The notes under the pieces were generated by a model. The model worked only from the letters and a program-made list of their open reading frames with translations. It did not search any database and was not told the origin of the DNA. A stretch of 64,000 nt of DNA. Source: Paenibacillus polysaccharolyticus (GTDB lineage: Bacteria > Bacillota > Bacilli > Paenibacillales > Paenibacillaceae). Below, one piece after another: positions 9,342 to 17,596 of the stretch. The translations under genes and the position numbers were made by a program. Location: assembly GCF_900102085.1 (NCBI RefSeq), contig NZ_FMVM01000009.1, positions 186,001-250,000 on the forward strand, given 5' to 3'. Each line of letters starts with the position of its first letter. Within the stretch, counting starts at the first letter, position 1.

Positions 9342-10277
9342 TCACTTAAAAGCATCGTGGGGCAAAAAGGCATGCACACCTTTCACACCATTCACAATTT
9401 GCGTGATACGCAAATCAATCACTGCGCTTCCCAGCGCAATCGCTTCTACCCGCTCCAGGCCATATAACTCGCCCATCAGGCCTAACATGCCATCCAACGC
9501 TTGAACCGTTGCTTCATTCAAGTCCTCATCAAAACCAAAGGTAATCCATCCAGAAGGCGTATGCGCACGTGGATTGGTCAGCTTTATATCATCTATGACA
9601 TTCACTGTAATATCTACAAGCTCCGTGGCACATTCAATCGCCTGACAGCTGACTTCCCCATCGCCTTGCCGTGCATGACCATCACCAATCGCCAGATAAC
9701 CCCCATCTACAGGAACAGGCAGATATAACTTACTTCCCTGTACTAGTTCCTTGCAGTCGATGTTCCCTCCACAATATCGCGGTGGCCAGGTCGTATGAAT
9801 CCCTCCTGATTCTGGCGGCATGCCGACGACACCCATGAATGGATTTAAGGATACGCTGTATGACTTGCCCCGTACCTCACAAGAGCCACTCATCGCTTGT
9901 CGATCAAGTGTCCAATTTAGAGACAGTTCTTCGACCTCTGTTAGATGCAATTTCTGATTCTGCCAGTTGGGATATCCACCCGCGGAAGTAAACCCGTAAC
10001 TGCCTGGTATAATCTCATTGAAAATGATCTCGAGTGTCTTTCCCTGCTTCGCTTCTTCAATATAGATTGGGCCGATTAAGGCGTGCCCTCCATCTTTTTC
10101 ACCTTGTCGTGGAAAAGGTTTGATTCGTTTCGCATAACTTACTCCCGTGCCCCAACCTGCGTCCAGCGTTTGAAAACGTATGGAATCACCTGACTTGATC
10201 TTTAAAATCGGCGTTACCTCATCCGTAAATGAACCAATCAGATTTTCCTGAGCTAATGTAATCGTATGAATACTCAC
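9342..10277 (-). CDS. Acetamidase/formamidase family protein
   Basis: A 311-residue protein of the FmdA/AmdA family, zinc-dependent amidohydrolases that release ammonia from formamide or acetamide. Family signatures are GGNIDCKEL near residue 167 and GDGHARQGDGEVSCQAIE near 195; the N-terminal segment has the typical GSFTDEVTPILKIKSGDSI. Full length for the bacterial short form. It starts at GTG 10277 behind GGGAGGG, and its start overlaps the stop of the DinB gene by four bases, so the two are translationally coupled. Confidence 0.9.
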   Translation of the reverse strand: MSIHTITLAQENLIGSFTDEVTPILKIKSGDSIRFQTLDAGWGTGVSYAKRIKPFPRQGEKDGGHALIGPIYIEEAKQGKTLEIIFNEIIPGSYGFTSAGGYPNWQNQKLHLTEVEELSLNWTLDRQAMSGSCEVRGKSYSVSLNPFMGVVGMPPESGGIHTTWPPRYCGGNIDCKELVQGSKLYLPVPVDGGYLAIGDGHARQGDGEVSCQAIECATELVDITVNVIDDIKLTNPRAHTPSGWITFGFDEDLNEATVQALDGMLGLMGELYGLERVEAIALGSAVIDLRITQIVNGVKGVHAFLPHDAFK

Positions 10278-10762
10278 AACAATCCCTCCCCGGCCAGATA
10301 TTGTTTTAACGGCTCCATATGATGCTGGTCATGCCATATAAAATCTTTAAGGTATTGGGGAATGTAAAATACATTATCCTTGTTCTCTGGATCCACATAT
10401 CGTTGATAAAGCTGTTCCTCTGATAACCCTCGAATATCATTCATAATTTTGTGACGGTAAGTGATCGCCTTGTCGACAATTTCGAACGGCTCTGTGCGGT
10501 TCCCGTACTCCACAGCTTTGCGATTAAACTCATCAAAATCCAGATGCTTCAACGTAATCTGCTGATTCAGGGCAATCTTCTCAATCGCTTCCTTGTAAAA
10601 ATATCGATCCCATAACATCATATGGCTTACGATGGATTTGATCGTCCACTTTCCTTTTTCTAGACTGGAATTCCAGGTCTTTTCTTCGAGACGACTCAAC
10701 GTTTTGGCAAACAGCGTCCATTCTTCAAAAGCTAAAAGCAGTTGTTCCATTTCTTTATTCAC
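10274..10762 (-). CDS. DinB-family protein
   Basis: A four-helix DinB/YfiT-like protein of about 162 residues. The metal-binding histidines are placed as usual: SHMML in helix 2 and the terminal WHDQHH (DFIWHDQHHMEPL). These proteins are metal-dependent thiol transferases or have no known substrate. The chosen start is GTG 10762, about nine bases behind AAGGGGGAAG; the longer frame to 10834 has no ribosome binding site. Coupled to the amidase gene downstream. Confidence 0.8.
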   Translation of the reverse strand: MNKEMEQLLLAFEEWTLFAKTLSRLEEKTWNSSLEKGKWTIKSIVSHMMLWDRYFYKEAIEKIALNQQITLKHLDFDEFNRKAVEYGNRTEPFEIVDKAITYRHKIMNDIRGLSEEQLYQRYVDPENKDNVFYIPQYLKDFIWHDQHHMEPLKQYLAGEGLL

Positions 10763-10879
10763 ACCAAACTTCCCCCTTCTCTTTGTAGAAGATGAACCAT
10801 CACGATTCGCCCTTTCTAGTAAGCAACTGTTCAAGCGATTCTCTCGTCTTTGGATGCAAAATAATATCTTCCGAGTTCA

Positions 10880-11260
10880 TCATGCCTTCTGCCAGATTGA
10901 ATCTTTGACTCTACGACCCCATTTTCTCGTAAAAGATCTCCAGTCACATACCATCTCTATAGTATATTTTTGCGGCATAGGCAGAGCTTCTTTTGTATTT
11001 CTGTTCACGATCCAATACTCCCAATGATGTTTATTATGATTCTGATGATGAAGCCATGCCTTCTTCCACCTTAGTTCTGTGACTTCATCTTTACGGTCCG
11101 AATAGAACTTGATTGCATAAGGGAAAAATTCGTGAGGACAAAATTTCGTTAAATCATGAAGTATCCCTTGTAAATATAACCCTTCATGCCAGCACTCAAT
11201 GAAAACGTTCAACTTATGTTCAGTTACATATAAGAAATACCTCCAATAGGCAGAAAGCAT
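10880..11260 (-). CDS. DUF5662-like protein
   Basis: About 126 residues rich in His and Trp, with a helical HD-like arrangement: ECWHEGLYLQGILHDLTKF, then AWLHHQNHNKHHWEYW. The spaced His/Asp residues suggest metal binding and a distant relation to HD phosphohydrolases. The family assignment rests on the HDLTKF and HHQNHNKHHW signatures. ATG 11260 is six bases behind GGGGG; an ATG six bases upstream is less well placed. Function unknown. Confidence 0.7.
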   Translation of the reverse strand: MLSAYWRYFLYVTEHKLNVFIECWHEGLYLQGILHDLTKFCPHEFFPYAIKFYSDRKDEVTELRWKKAWLHHQNHNKHHWEYWIVNRNTKEALPMPQKYTIEMVCDWRSFTRKWGRRVKDSIWQKA

Positions 11261-11291
11261 GGTCATCCCCCTAACTGGCTATTCCCGCCCT

Positions 11292-11804
11292 CTACACTGG
11301 TTTAGCATGATTGAAACGATGTATTCCGAATTGTTGGAAGTCTGAGTGTAACACGGCATTTCTCAGAGGATATAGATTTGTAGTGAATCGCAACTCAACC
11401 CCTCTGGCCAAAAGCCTATCTACCAGATGATCGATTTTCTCTATGTAACTTGGTGTAACCACCTGATCAGAAATATAGTACCCTGCGGTTTCATCAAAAA
11501 GTTTAAACGACGCTGCATCCAGATGATACCGATACAACGTTTGTTGCATGATCCTGGAGTACCACTCGTTCTCAACCGTTACAATGAGGTCTGCATTTGA
11601 GTGTTTAAAAAACAACTCATGATGCTCATCACTAATGTCGTTCGTTCTTCGAATAACAATGCGAGGACAATCTCTCGGAAAGTAATAACTGAATTCATGT
11701 TGCTCATCAATCGCCCAGACAACCGCCGGAAACTCAGGCCGATTCTGCTTCGCTCTTGGTATAAAGATATGAATATCAGATTCTTCACTGAAATGATATA
11801 GCAT
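11292..11804 (-). CDS. DUF6886-like protein
   Basis: About 170 residues beginning MLYHFSEESDIHIFIPR, which matches a family of small cytoplasmic proteins annotated DUF6886. The N-terminal LYHFSEE and the PAVVWAIDEQH segment are the most characteristic parts; a conserved EWYSRI element follows around residue 100. No catalytic motif can be named. The ATG at 11804 has AGAGG at the right distance; a GTG nine bases upstream is possible. Followed after 23 bases by the conserved-unknown gene at 10880-11260. Confidence 0.65.
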   Translation of the reverse strand: MLYHFSEESDIHIFIPRAKQNRPEFPAVVWAIDEQHEFSYYFPRDCPRIVIRRTNDISDEHHELFFKHSNADLIVTVENEWYSRIMQQTLYRYHLDAASFKLFDETAGYYISDQVVTPSYIEKIDHLVDRLLARGVELRFTTNLYPLRNAVLHSDFQQFGIHRFNHAKPV

Positions 11805-11827
11805 TTGATACACCTCTGTTCGTGAAG

Positions 11828-12361
11828 TTAAGTCTCAAGCAGTGTGTTCAATCCTTTTCTAATCCCATACGTTAAAATGTCGTTCGCTAACAAGCTCTTA
11901 ATCAGATCCTGATTCACATACTCATTGCTTGTTTGCAAATAATCTAAAATCAAATCCGCTTTCTCATGTCTACCCATCATCTGATAAGCAACGTACCACA
12001 CTTCAGGACTTGAAACATGCATTCCGTGCCATTTTACATTTCGAATAGGCGATATAGGTAACTCCAGTCGTCTTCCATCTACATCAAAAGCAAATCCGCC
12101 AATGACATCCACATTTAACGACTCAACCTCCATTCTATATTCACTTGCAAATGGTTTGTCGCCGCTCTCCTTCTCGATCCACTCATATCCAGCAATCACT
12201 TCTATAAATTTGAATTTTGGACAATCGACCATCAGATCCCAATCGTTCACGGAATCAACTAAGCCAAGAAAACACAACATCGCACTTCCACCCAGTGAAT
12301 ATGCAATATGATTCGCTTCTAATCGTTTGACTACTGGTAAGATCTCTTGAGGATCTATCAT
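11828..12361 (-). CDS. Nucleotidyltransferase-fold protein
   Basis: About 177 residues. YSLGGSAMLCFLGL followed by NDWDLMVD matches the GG/GS...DxD core of minimal nucleotidyltransferases (MNT/AbiEii type), which transfer NMP to proteins or small molecules. Ile/Val-rich strands with DVIGG and DVDGRR follow. ATG 12361 has AGGAG eleven bases upstream; the frame also extends to ATG 12400 without a clear site. No HEPN partner is adjacent, so a toxin-antitoxin role is not supported. Relation to antibiotic adenylyltransferases is possible but unproven. Confidence 0.6.
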   Translation of the reverse strand: MIDPQEILPVVKRLEANHIAYSLGGSAMLCFLGLVDSVNDWDLMVDCPKFKFIEVIAGYEWIEKESGDKPFASEYRMEVESLNVDVIGGFAFDVDGRRLELPISPIRNVKWHGMHVSSPEVWYVAYQMMGRHEKADLILDYLQTSNEYVNQDLIKSLLANDILTYGIRKGLNTLLET

Positions 12362-12416
12362 TATGTGTCCCACTCCTAGCGCACATTTTATATCAATCAT
12401 TCGTTTCTAAATTACA

Positions 12417-13010
12417 TTAATATAAAATCTCGATCTGGTTATATACGTTCAGCGGCTCCTGATCAATCAACACATTTGGATCTTTCTGCTCGGTAAGTAA
12501 CATATTCAATATATTTAACTCGTAGTACCATTCTCCGGTATCCTGATAGATATGCCTTCCGTTGTACACCACTCTTCCATATTCGTTTGAAGTCAATCCA
12601 AATGCCCGCTCTGTCAAAGGCTGATATCGCTTATCATATCGGATAGGTTTCCCACATTCCGGGGAGTAGGTGAAGGTTACATCATATTCGGAATTTTCGG
12701 ATTCGGGCTCCTTATTATCAATCAAAACACATCCCAATTTGAAATTATTCACAGTAGGTTTCAGAATGACACTTTTATCTTGAATCTTCTCAAAACCGTT
12801 CTTGTTCTGCAAAATGAGCATTCGGTGGTAAGGCAGACCATAGGACGTATCGTAACTGAACAGCATATCCGGTAAACGGAAGGCTTTCTCCATATCATTT
12901 CGGGCAGTGGAAAAAGGGGCCCCTCTCACTTCCTTCTCCCAGCGCAAGGTTATGAATTGAAGAAGTATTCTTTCTCGATTCGAGCGCTCTTTATGTTTCC
13001 CAAACTGCAT
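12417..13010 (-). CDS. Hypothetical protein
   Basis: A 197-residue soluble protein I cannot place in a family. The first 35 residues are basic and arginine-rich (KHKERSNRERILLQFITLRW); the rest is beta-rich with aromatic repeats (YDKRYQPL, VVYNGRHIY, EWYYELNIL). There is no signal peptide or membrane segment. AAGGAG lies in front of ATG 13010. It is followed by the nucleotidyltransferase-fold gene after 55 bases. Confidence 0.6.
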   Translation of the reverse strand: MQFGKHKERSNRERILLQFITLRWEKEVRGAPFSTARNDMEKAFRLPDMLFSYDTSYGLPYHRMLILQNKNGFEKIQDKSVILKPTVNNFKLGCVLIDNKEPESENSEYDVTFTYSPECGKPIRYDKRYQPLTERAFGLTSNEYGRVVYNGRHIYQDTGEWYYELNILNMLLTEQKDPNVLIDQEPLNVYNQIEILY

Positions 13011-13053
13011 ATCTGTTTGCTCCTTCTTCCTGCTATTGTGCTGAAATAGTCAA

Positions 13054-13089
13054 GAAGCTGGACCATCTTGCTTTAGACGTCCCAGCTTC
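13054..13089. terminator. Hairpin between small genes
   Basis: GAAGCTGG (13054-13061) pairs with CCAGCTTC (13082-13089). It lies between the CPT-like gene and the next gene. The U-rich side is on the plus strand (ATTTTTA), with only a weak tract on the minus strand, so termination strength in the gene direction is doubtful. Confidence 0.4.
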
Positions 13090-13126
13090 ATTTTTATTCT
13101 CCTCGTTTCATGCCACAGAAGAAACC

Positions 13127-13645
13127 TTATTCACTTTTGAATAACGTGTTGATAATCATCTCGGCGCATTCTTCAGGTGTATGCTGACTCGTATCAACCG
13201 AGTACGTATACTGAATGTCGGACGCCATCATACGATGTTGCTCTTCAGACTGGTCTTCTCTGCGGTCTCCCCGTTCAAGGTTACGCTGACGACAGATATC
13301 GAGAGGGCAATGTAGCTCCACAATCTCTAGTGGATATCCTTCAAATATCTTTTTCACTTGTTCATAATGCGGTGCAAGCTCCGGTCTCTCCACCAAAATC
13401 CCATCGATCAGCACATGCTTGCCATGGTCTGAGAATACCTTCGCTGTGTGATACATCATGATGATGGCTTCGCTTAGGTATTTCCAGTAATCGGTCTGTA
13501 GATGTTTATCCCCGATTGTATTCTCAAATAAATCGTTCGCCACAACATAAAAGAACGGATCGTCGTATGACTGCATTGCCTCTACAATTGACGTTTTCCC
13601 CGAACTCGTTACACCATTCAAAAAAATAATTTTGCCTTTATTCAT
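13127..13645 (-). CDS. Chloramphenicol phosphotransferase-like P-loop kinase
   Basis: A 172-residue small-molecule kinase of the CPT family. Walker A is GVTSSGKTS at residues 11-19; HVLIDGILVERPEL (about 78-92) holds the Asp expected for substrate activation; a lid-like CRQRNLERGDRREDQ follows near 120. CPT-type enzymes phosphorylate chloramphenicol or unrelated alcohol substrates, and many Firmicute members have no resistance role. GGGAG precedes ATG 13645. Confidence 0.75.
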   Translation of the reverse strand: MNKGKIIFLNGVTSSGKTSIVEAMQSYDDPFFYVVANDLFENTIGDKHLQTDYWKYLSEAIIMMYHTAKVFSDHGKHVLIDGILVERPELAPHYEQVKKIFEGYPLEIVELHCPLDICRQRNLERGDRREDQSEEQHRMMASDIQYTYSVDTSQHTPEECAEMIINTLFKSE

Positions 13646-13755
13646 TATGATATCTCCCTTTGCTAAAATAAGAATTTATAAATATTTTACAGCATGAACT
13701 AACACGCATTCCAAAGGGCATCCACTATCAATGCCTAACATCATGAGAGTACGAT

Positions 13756-14295
13756 TCATAGAACCCCCGCCTTTTGGATCTTCATGCAATAAAAACTGAC
13801 ATTTGAAAATCGGTTGTATTCTTCGATATGCATCAGCTCAAAGTTCAATTCAGTCAACAGTTCGAATAAATCTTCTTTTTTGTGGTATCTATCAAAATCC
13901 ATATACATGAATTGAGCGTTCGGTTTTAACACCTCTGATATTTTCTGCAAACCTTTCCGGTATGCGCCTGTCTCTTGCAGAGCAGAGCCAATCATGGTGA
14001 CCAGATCATAAGTTTGAGGCAATTCACATGCTAAAAAGTCCTCACATATAACAGTAGAGGCATTGGGATGGCCCTCCTTTTGTTGTCGGTATTTAAATAT
14101 GTCACATATATCCTTGTTAATATCAATACTTGTTAAACAACCCACACCATTCAACAAGTAACCGATATAATCGTCCCATTCTCCTACTCCAATGCCAACA
14201 TTAAGCGCATTCATGCCACTGAACATTTCAAAGTGTTTTGCTAAAAATCTCTGGTCTCCAATTCCAAATACAAGCTTGCAGGTGATAAATTCCAT
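13756..14295 (-). CDS. Class I SAM-dependent methyltransferase-like protein
   Basis: A 179-residue Rossmann-fold protein: ALNVGIGVGEWDDYI (motif I, about 30-44), CLTSIDINKDI (acidic strand-2 end), TVICEDFLACELPQTYDLVTMIG (motifs II-III). The GxGxG loop is present as GIGVGEW. The substrate is not inferable. ATG 14295 has GAAGGAAG in front, and an out-of-frame upstream extension was rejected. The gene sits alone between unrelated small genes. Confidence 0.7.
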   Translation of the reverse strand: MEFITCKLVFGIGDQRFLAKHFEMFSGMNALNVGIGVGEWDDYIGYLLNGVGCLTSIDINKDICDIFKYRQQKEGHPNASTVICEDFLACELPQTYDLVTMIGSALQETGAYRKGLQKISEVLKPNAQFMYMDFDRYHKKEDLFELLTELNFELMHIEEYNRFSNVSFYCMKIQKAGVL

Positions 14296-14406
14296 TGATA
14301 GGCTTCCTTCTCCCTCATATGTAAATAAAAATTCAAGAGATTTTGATCATCCATTCGGGTCACCACCTGAGAATTTATAATCATAAACTCCAGCGTACGC
14401 CTGGTA

Positions 14407-14706
14407 TTATCTATGTTGCTCCTCAAACTCTTTGTCTCTCTTTTTCATTTCGGTAATCGAATGTTGAAAGAAAGCAATGTGGCGAATGAAGTAAATCGTT
14501 CCAATCAGAATACAGATACCTCCAACCCAGTAGTTCAGACCCAAATCCATCTCATAGTTAATCGGGCTGTAACTTCCTGCTGCTGCGGACTGAAATGCGG
14601 TATATCCCAGTTTGGGGATTACCTCTTCAATCGTTTTGGTAAGTGTCACTATACTGATTCCTACAATAATGAGAATGAACGAAAAAATTTTGGGTAGTGC
14701 CTTCAA
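14407..14706 (-). CDS. Small membrane protein, two transmembrane segments
   Basis: A 99-residue protein with hydrophobic helices at about 7-24 (IFSFILIIVGISIVTLT) and 58-76 (VGGICILIGTIYFIRHIAF), followed by a charged, glutamate/lysine-rich C-terminal tail. No family recognised. The start overlaps the stop of the upstream P-loop kinase gene by four bases, so the two are coupled and possibly act together at the membrane. Confidence 0.6.
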   Translation of the reverse strand: MKALPKIFSFILIIVGISIVTLTKTIEEVIPKLGYTAFQSAAAGSYSPINYEMDLGLNYWVGGICILIGTIYFIRHIAFFQHSITEMKKRDKEFEEQHR

Positions 14707-15248
14707 CTCGGGTGACCTCCCTTCAATATAAACCTAAAGTTGTTTTGAATTTCTTCAATAATTTCAGATACTTGTTCTCGCCTGTACTGCTGCGTATAGA
14801 GTTTATGTTGTTCTTTTAATTCTGAGCACGCTTCAAATTCCTCCAGTAAAACCAAACTGCGCTCACCCATCTGTACTTCTGCTGATCTCGATTGGTCCCT
14901 GGCAATCAGGGTACTTCGATCTACCAACAAGACAACATAGACGATCCTGTATTGAAAATCTGTTAACTGCTGCACAAACCATTCTATTTCTGAAGGGAAA
15001 GTAACGTAGTCGATGACAACATCATAATCCTGTTCTAACAGATTCCGGGTTAAGCTCAGTATATTTTTCCATGTCAGATCAAACGTCTCTTTAAATAACC
15101 ATGGTTTACCTCGTCCATTCACTGGAATATGACTGATTGCATCTCCCGAAATATACGCACTTTTGCTCAATGCCTGAACAAGCTGTTGTGACGTTGTCGA
15201 TTTTCCTACCCCAGCCGGCCCCGAGATCACGTATATGGTTTGACTCAT
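14703..15248 (-). CDS. P-loop ATPase/kinase (AAA_33-like)
   Basis: A 181-residue nucleotide-binding protein with Walker A GPAGVGKSTTSQQL at residues 9-22 and the second signature YDVVIDYVTFP (about 78-88). ARDQSRSAEVQMGERSLVL resembles the lid of zeta-toxin or shikimate-type kinases. The phosphate acceptor is unknown. GGTGAGGAC precedes ATG 15248. It is coupled by a four-base overlap to a small membrane protein gene. Confidence 0.7.
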   Translation of the reverse strand: MSQTIYVISGPAGVGKSTTSQQLVQALSKSAYISGDAISHIPVNGRGKPWLFKETFDLTWKNILSLTRNLLEQDYDVVIDYVTFPSEIEWFVQQLTDFQYRIVYVVLLVDRSTLIARDQSRSAEVQMGERSLVLLEEFEACSELKEQHKLYTQQYRREQVSEIIEEIQNNFRFILKGGHPS

Positions 15249-15262
15249 GTTGTCCTCACCTT

Positions 15263-15373
15263 CTATTTATACATCTGGATATACCACATATCGAATCCTA
15301 ATTCTTCGTAAAATGATGCCGTATCTTTCCATCTCCGATTGGATGATCCAACCAAAGCCCTCTCAATCTTGCG
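15263..15373 (-). pseudogene. C-terminal remnant of an unidentified gene
   Basis: The minus strand has a 36-codon stretch between two stop codons. It reads like the intact end of a real protein (IERALVGSSNRRWKD, then FYEELGFDMWYIQMYK) but has no start codon at its head. It begins 6 bases after the stop of the YfiT-like gene. The family is not recognised with certainty. It is best seen as what is left after a deletion removed the 5' part. Confidence 0.4.
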
Positions 15374-15379
15374 CTACAG

Positions 15380-16459
15380 TCAAGTTCTGCAAAAGATAAA
15401 ACGGTCATGAGGGTTCCACACATGCAGATCATCCGCAATGTAACCTCGTAACCACAACTCGCCTTCTATATTTCTGAGATAAAAACCTTTTGGAAAATGA
15501 TCATCCTCAGTAAGAGGTTCAGAGGCTATTGTGAGTGAACCTGATGGTGCTTGGTTTCCTTTTTCAGTGCTTGATGTACATGTCTCAGGTTGATCCAAAT
15601 ATTGAATTCTAAGATAGGGACTCAAATCAATAGGACATAACTGCAAACCAAGAGTATCTGCCATTTGAAAGAGTTGTAGGGTCGTAGCTCCATCCAAAAA
15701 TCCTAGATTTCTAACAGCTAACTCGACCGTCTCTAGCCGCCTCTTGGTGGGAGAAATGACAAATTTCTCATCATCAAACAGCTTAATTCCGTATTCATTC
15801 ATTCGAATTGAACACTGCTGTAATTTATCTTTAAGCTGCGGTTTGCTTACTCCCCCAACTTCGACGACTCTTATTTCCATGGGACAATGAGGGTAAATTT
15901 CTTCTTGGTTAAGCACTCCTATTTTTGTGACACTTTTCAAAGATTTAATCTGAGCAATATGATGCTGTCCATGCCAGACCAATCGTTGAATGGCGACATC
16001 CAGCGTAATGCTACCCAATACCTCTGTTCGCAGTTTCCGCCTAAATTGTTCGGGTTGTATACCACGTAGCAGCGTGAGAAATCGTTTGTGCAGTATTTCA
16101 AGCAACATGATTGAATCTTCCATTGGCAAATCTTTATACTCCTGTAACGATGCCCACAAATCCTCGCGATACGAGCTTGCGAGTGGTTCCTCTTCAGTTA
16201 AAGCTCTTTTGAACCTTATGTACGCGTTCATATCGTTGTCTGCAAGATGGTGTACAATCTGGATGATCGTCCAGCCGCCTGTACGATAAGGAGTACGAAG
16301 TTGCTCATCATTAAAATCTTGTGTAACCAATCTTAAGTTTTTCGCAATCTCGGGAATTTGATCCAATATGTGTTTTCGATCCTCATCAGTAAATTCAAAT
16401 CGGGGCTCAAAGTGTCCAATCGGAAAACGTATCTTTTCATCTAAGTCCATATTTAACAC
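15380..16459 (-). CDS. YfiT-like DinB-fold metal protein fused to a ~185-residue C-terminal domain
   Basis: A 359-residue fusion. Residues 8-175 match YfiT-type bacillithiol-transferase-like proteins: FPIGHFEPRFEFT near the N-terminus, then IVHHLADNDMNAYIRFK and LVWHGQHHIAQI, which supply the metal-binding histidines. From about residue 185 a second domain starts (MEIRVVEVGGVSKPQLKDKL...LGFLDGATTLQLF...LRIQYLDQP). I know it as a stand-alone Bacillales family without established function, often ending in a WLRGY...W beta unit as here. ATG at 16459; MLNMD has a second ATG at 16450. The fusion is unusual and could reflect the loss of a stop codon between two former genes. Confidence 0.7.
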   Translation of the reverse strand: MLNMDLDEKIRFPIGHFEPRFEFTDEDRKHILDQIPEIAKNLRLVTQDFNDEQLRTPYRTGGWTIIQIVHHLADNDMNAYIRFKRALTEEEPLASSYREDLWASLQEYKDLPMEDSIMLLEILHKRFLTLLRGIQPEQFRRKLRTEVLGSITLDVAIQRLVWHGQHHIAQIKSLKSVTKIGVLNQEEIYPHCPMEIRVVEVGGVSKPQLKDKLQQCSIRMNEYGIKLFDDEKFVISPTKRRLETVELAVRNLGFLDGATTLQLFQMADTLGLQLCPIDLSPYLRIQYLDQPETCTSSTEKGNQAPSGSLTIASEPLTEDDHFPKGFYLRNIEGELWLRGYIADDLHVWNPHDRFIFCRT

Positions 16460-16490
16460 TGCTCCAATCGTTTACTACAGGATCAAATCA

Positions 16491-16526
16491 TATCCAATAT
16501 AACCCACAATGTTCCATTTGCGAAGT
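16491..16526. repeat. Dispersed ~36-bp motif, copy 1
   Basis: The stretch carrying CCAATATAACCC and GTTCCATTTGCGAAG closely matches 37,092-37,128 (CTAATATAACCC and GTTCCATCTGCGAAG). Both lie beside an intrinsic terminator and upstream of an accessory gene. It may be a conserved promoter element or a small dispersed repeat. Confidence 0.5.
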
Positions 16527-16530
16527 GGAA

Positions 16531-16571
16531 AAATAAAAAAAGAAGCAGCCATGATCCTAACGGCTAGCTTC
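16531..16571 (-). terminator. Intrinsic terminator after the 95-residue gene
   Basis: On the minus strand GAAGCTAGCC (16571-16562) pairs with GGCTGCTTC (16550-16542) and is followed by a seven-base T run and more T (16541-16531). This is a good Rho-independent terminator 26 bases after the stop at 16597. Confidence 0.75.
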
Positions 16572-16596
16572 AATGACTCCATCTTATATAGTAAAA

Positions 16597-16884
16597 TCAG
16601 GCATAGTACCCTCCTTCTTTTAGATACGAACCCGTAACTTTATAATGTTTATAGATCTTACTGAATGCCCGGTTTGCTTTATGTTGATGTTCTCCATCAC
16701 TTAAACACGGCTTGGTTACCTTAACAACTTCTCTCATATCTGTATCCATGCTCATTTCGCCTGTGAGCAGGCGTTCTATATTTAATTCAAACCGGCCTTC
16801 AAGATTCTCAGAGCAGTCTCCGTAAGCATACGTTGCAGTACCGTCATTGACACAAATTAATTTAAAATCAATACAAAATGCCAT
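16597..16884 (-). CDS. Hypothetical 95-residue protein
   Basis: Small soluble protein with an N-terminal beta segment (FCIDFKLICVNDGTATYAYGDC) and a C-terminal basic helix with several His, Lys and Tyr (HQHKANRAFSKIYKHYKV). Three cysteines are present (residues 4, 11, 23) but no clear metal motif. No family recognised. It has its own terminator and follows the damaged macro-domain gene by 39 bases. Confidence 0.55.
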   Translation of the reverse strand: MAFCIDFKLICVNDGTATYAYGDCSENLEGRFELNIERLLTGEMSMDTDMREVVKVTKPCLSDGEHQHKANRAFSKIYKHYKVTGSYLKEGGYYA

Positions 16885-16923
16885 TCATTCGCTCCTCAGT
16901 TTACAAATGATGCTTCATTTTCG

Positions 16924-17469
16924 TTATCCCAATCTCTTTAATTCATTCGTGTATATTTCTAAACTCTCGTCATCAAAACAAACAAATATTACTTTCTGAA
17001 TTTTTGTTTGATTTTTCAATAGATATTGTGATACCTCATCCAAGGCCACATTACAGGCTGATTCTTTGGGATACTTATATATGCCTGTACTTATATTAGC
17101 AAAAGCCAAGCTGGAGACGCTATGAAGATCAGCTTGCATTAACGAATTTTTATAACAGTTTCTGAGTTTTTCTTCTTCATTGTTTTTTCCACCATTCCAA
17201 ACAGGGCCTACAGTATGAATCACATATCGGCATTTCAGGTTACCCCCAGTCGTTACTACTGCTTCTCCGACTGCACAACCACCTCGTTGATTCCAGATCT
17301 TTATACAATCATCTAATAATGCTTTTCCTCCAGCTTTATGAATAGCACCATCTACTCCGCCCCCTCCCATTAAACTAGTATTAGCAGCATTGACTATAGC
17401 ATCCACTTCTATTTTGCTTATATCTCATCGAACTAGTTGAATTATCGAGTCATTAAACATTGCTTCCAT
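16924..17469 (-). pseudogene. Macro-domain (YmdB-like) gene interrupted by an in-frame TGA
   Basis: From ATG 17469, six bases behind a GGAGGG site, the frame reads MEAMFNDSIIQLVR, then TGA at 17427-17425, then DISKIEVDAIVNAAN and an intact macro domain to 16924 (SLMGGGGVDGAIHKAGG; VVTTGGNLKCRYVIHTVGPVW; FANISTGIYKYP). Family members have Gly-Asp-Ile at this place, so a GGA to TGA change explains the stop. The Asp after it normally contacts the adenine of ADP-ribose. A shorter product could start at GTG 17406 but would lack that strand and has no ribosome binding site. Either a recent pseudogene, a sequencing error or UGA readthrough. An intact enzyme would remove ADP-ribose or O-acetyl groups. 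Confidence 0.8.
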
Positions 17470-17596
17470 CGTTGCCCTCCGGTCACATCATTATTTCTAC
17501 TTTTTTATCTTACTACGTTACCCCCTAGCCATGCTAAACCAAGGCGAATTCCCCTTTCAAGGATATAATAGGAATGTTGTTATTCACTTAAAGCTA

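Noticed and set aside
11828..12361. MNT-HEPN toxin-antitoxin pair with the nucleotidyltransferase-fold gene
   Set aside because: Neither neighbour carries an RNx3H motif; HEPN-like genes are 18 kb away in the array.
14241..14426. 61-codon minus-strand open frame before the methyltransferase gene
   Set aside because: It runs into the methyltransferase in another frame; the methyltransferase start has a clear ribosome binding site, and no homology hint joins both.
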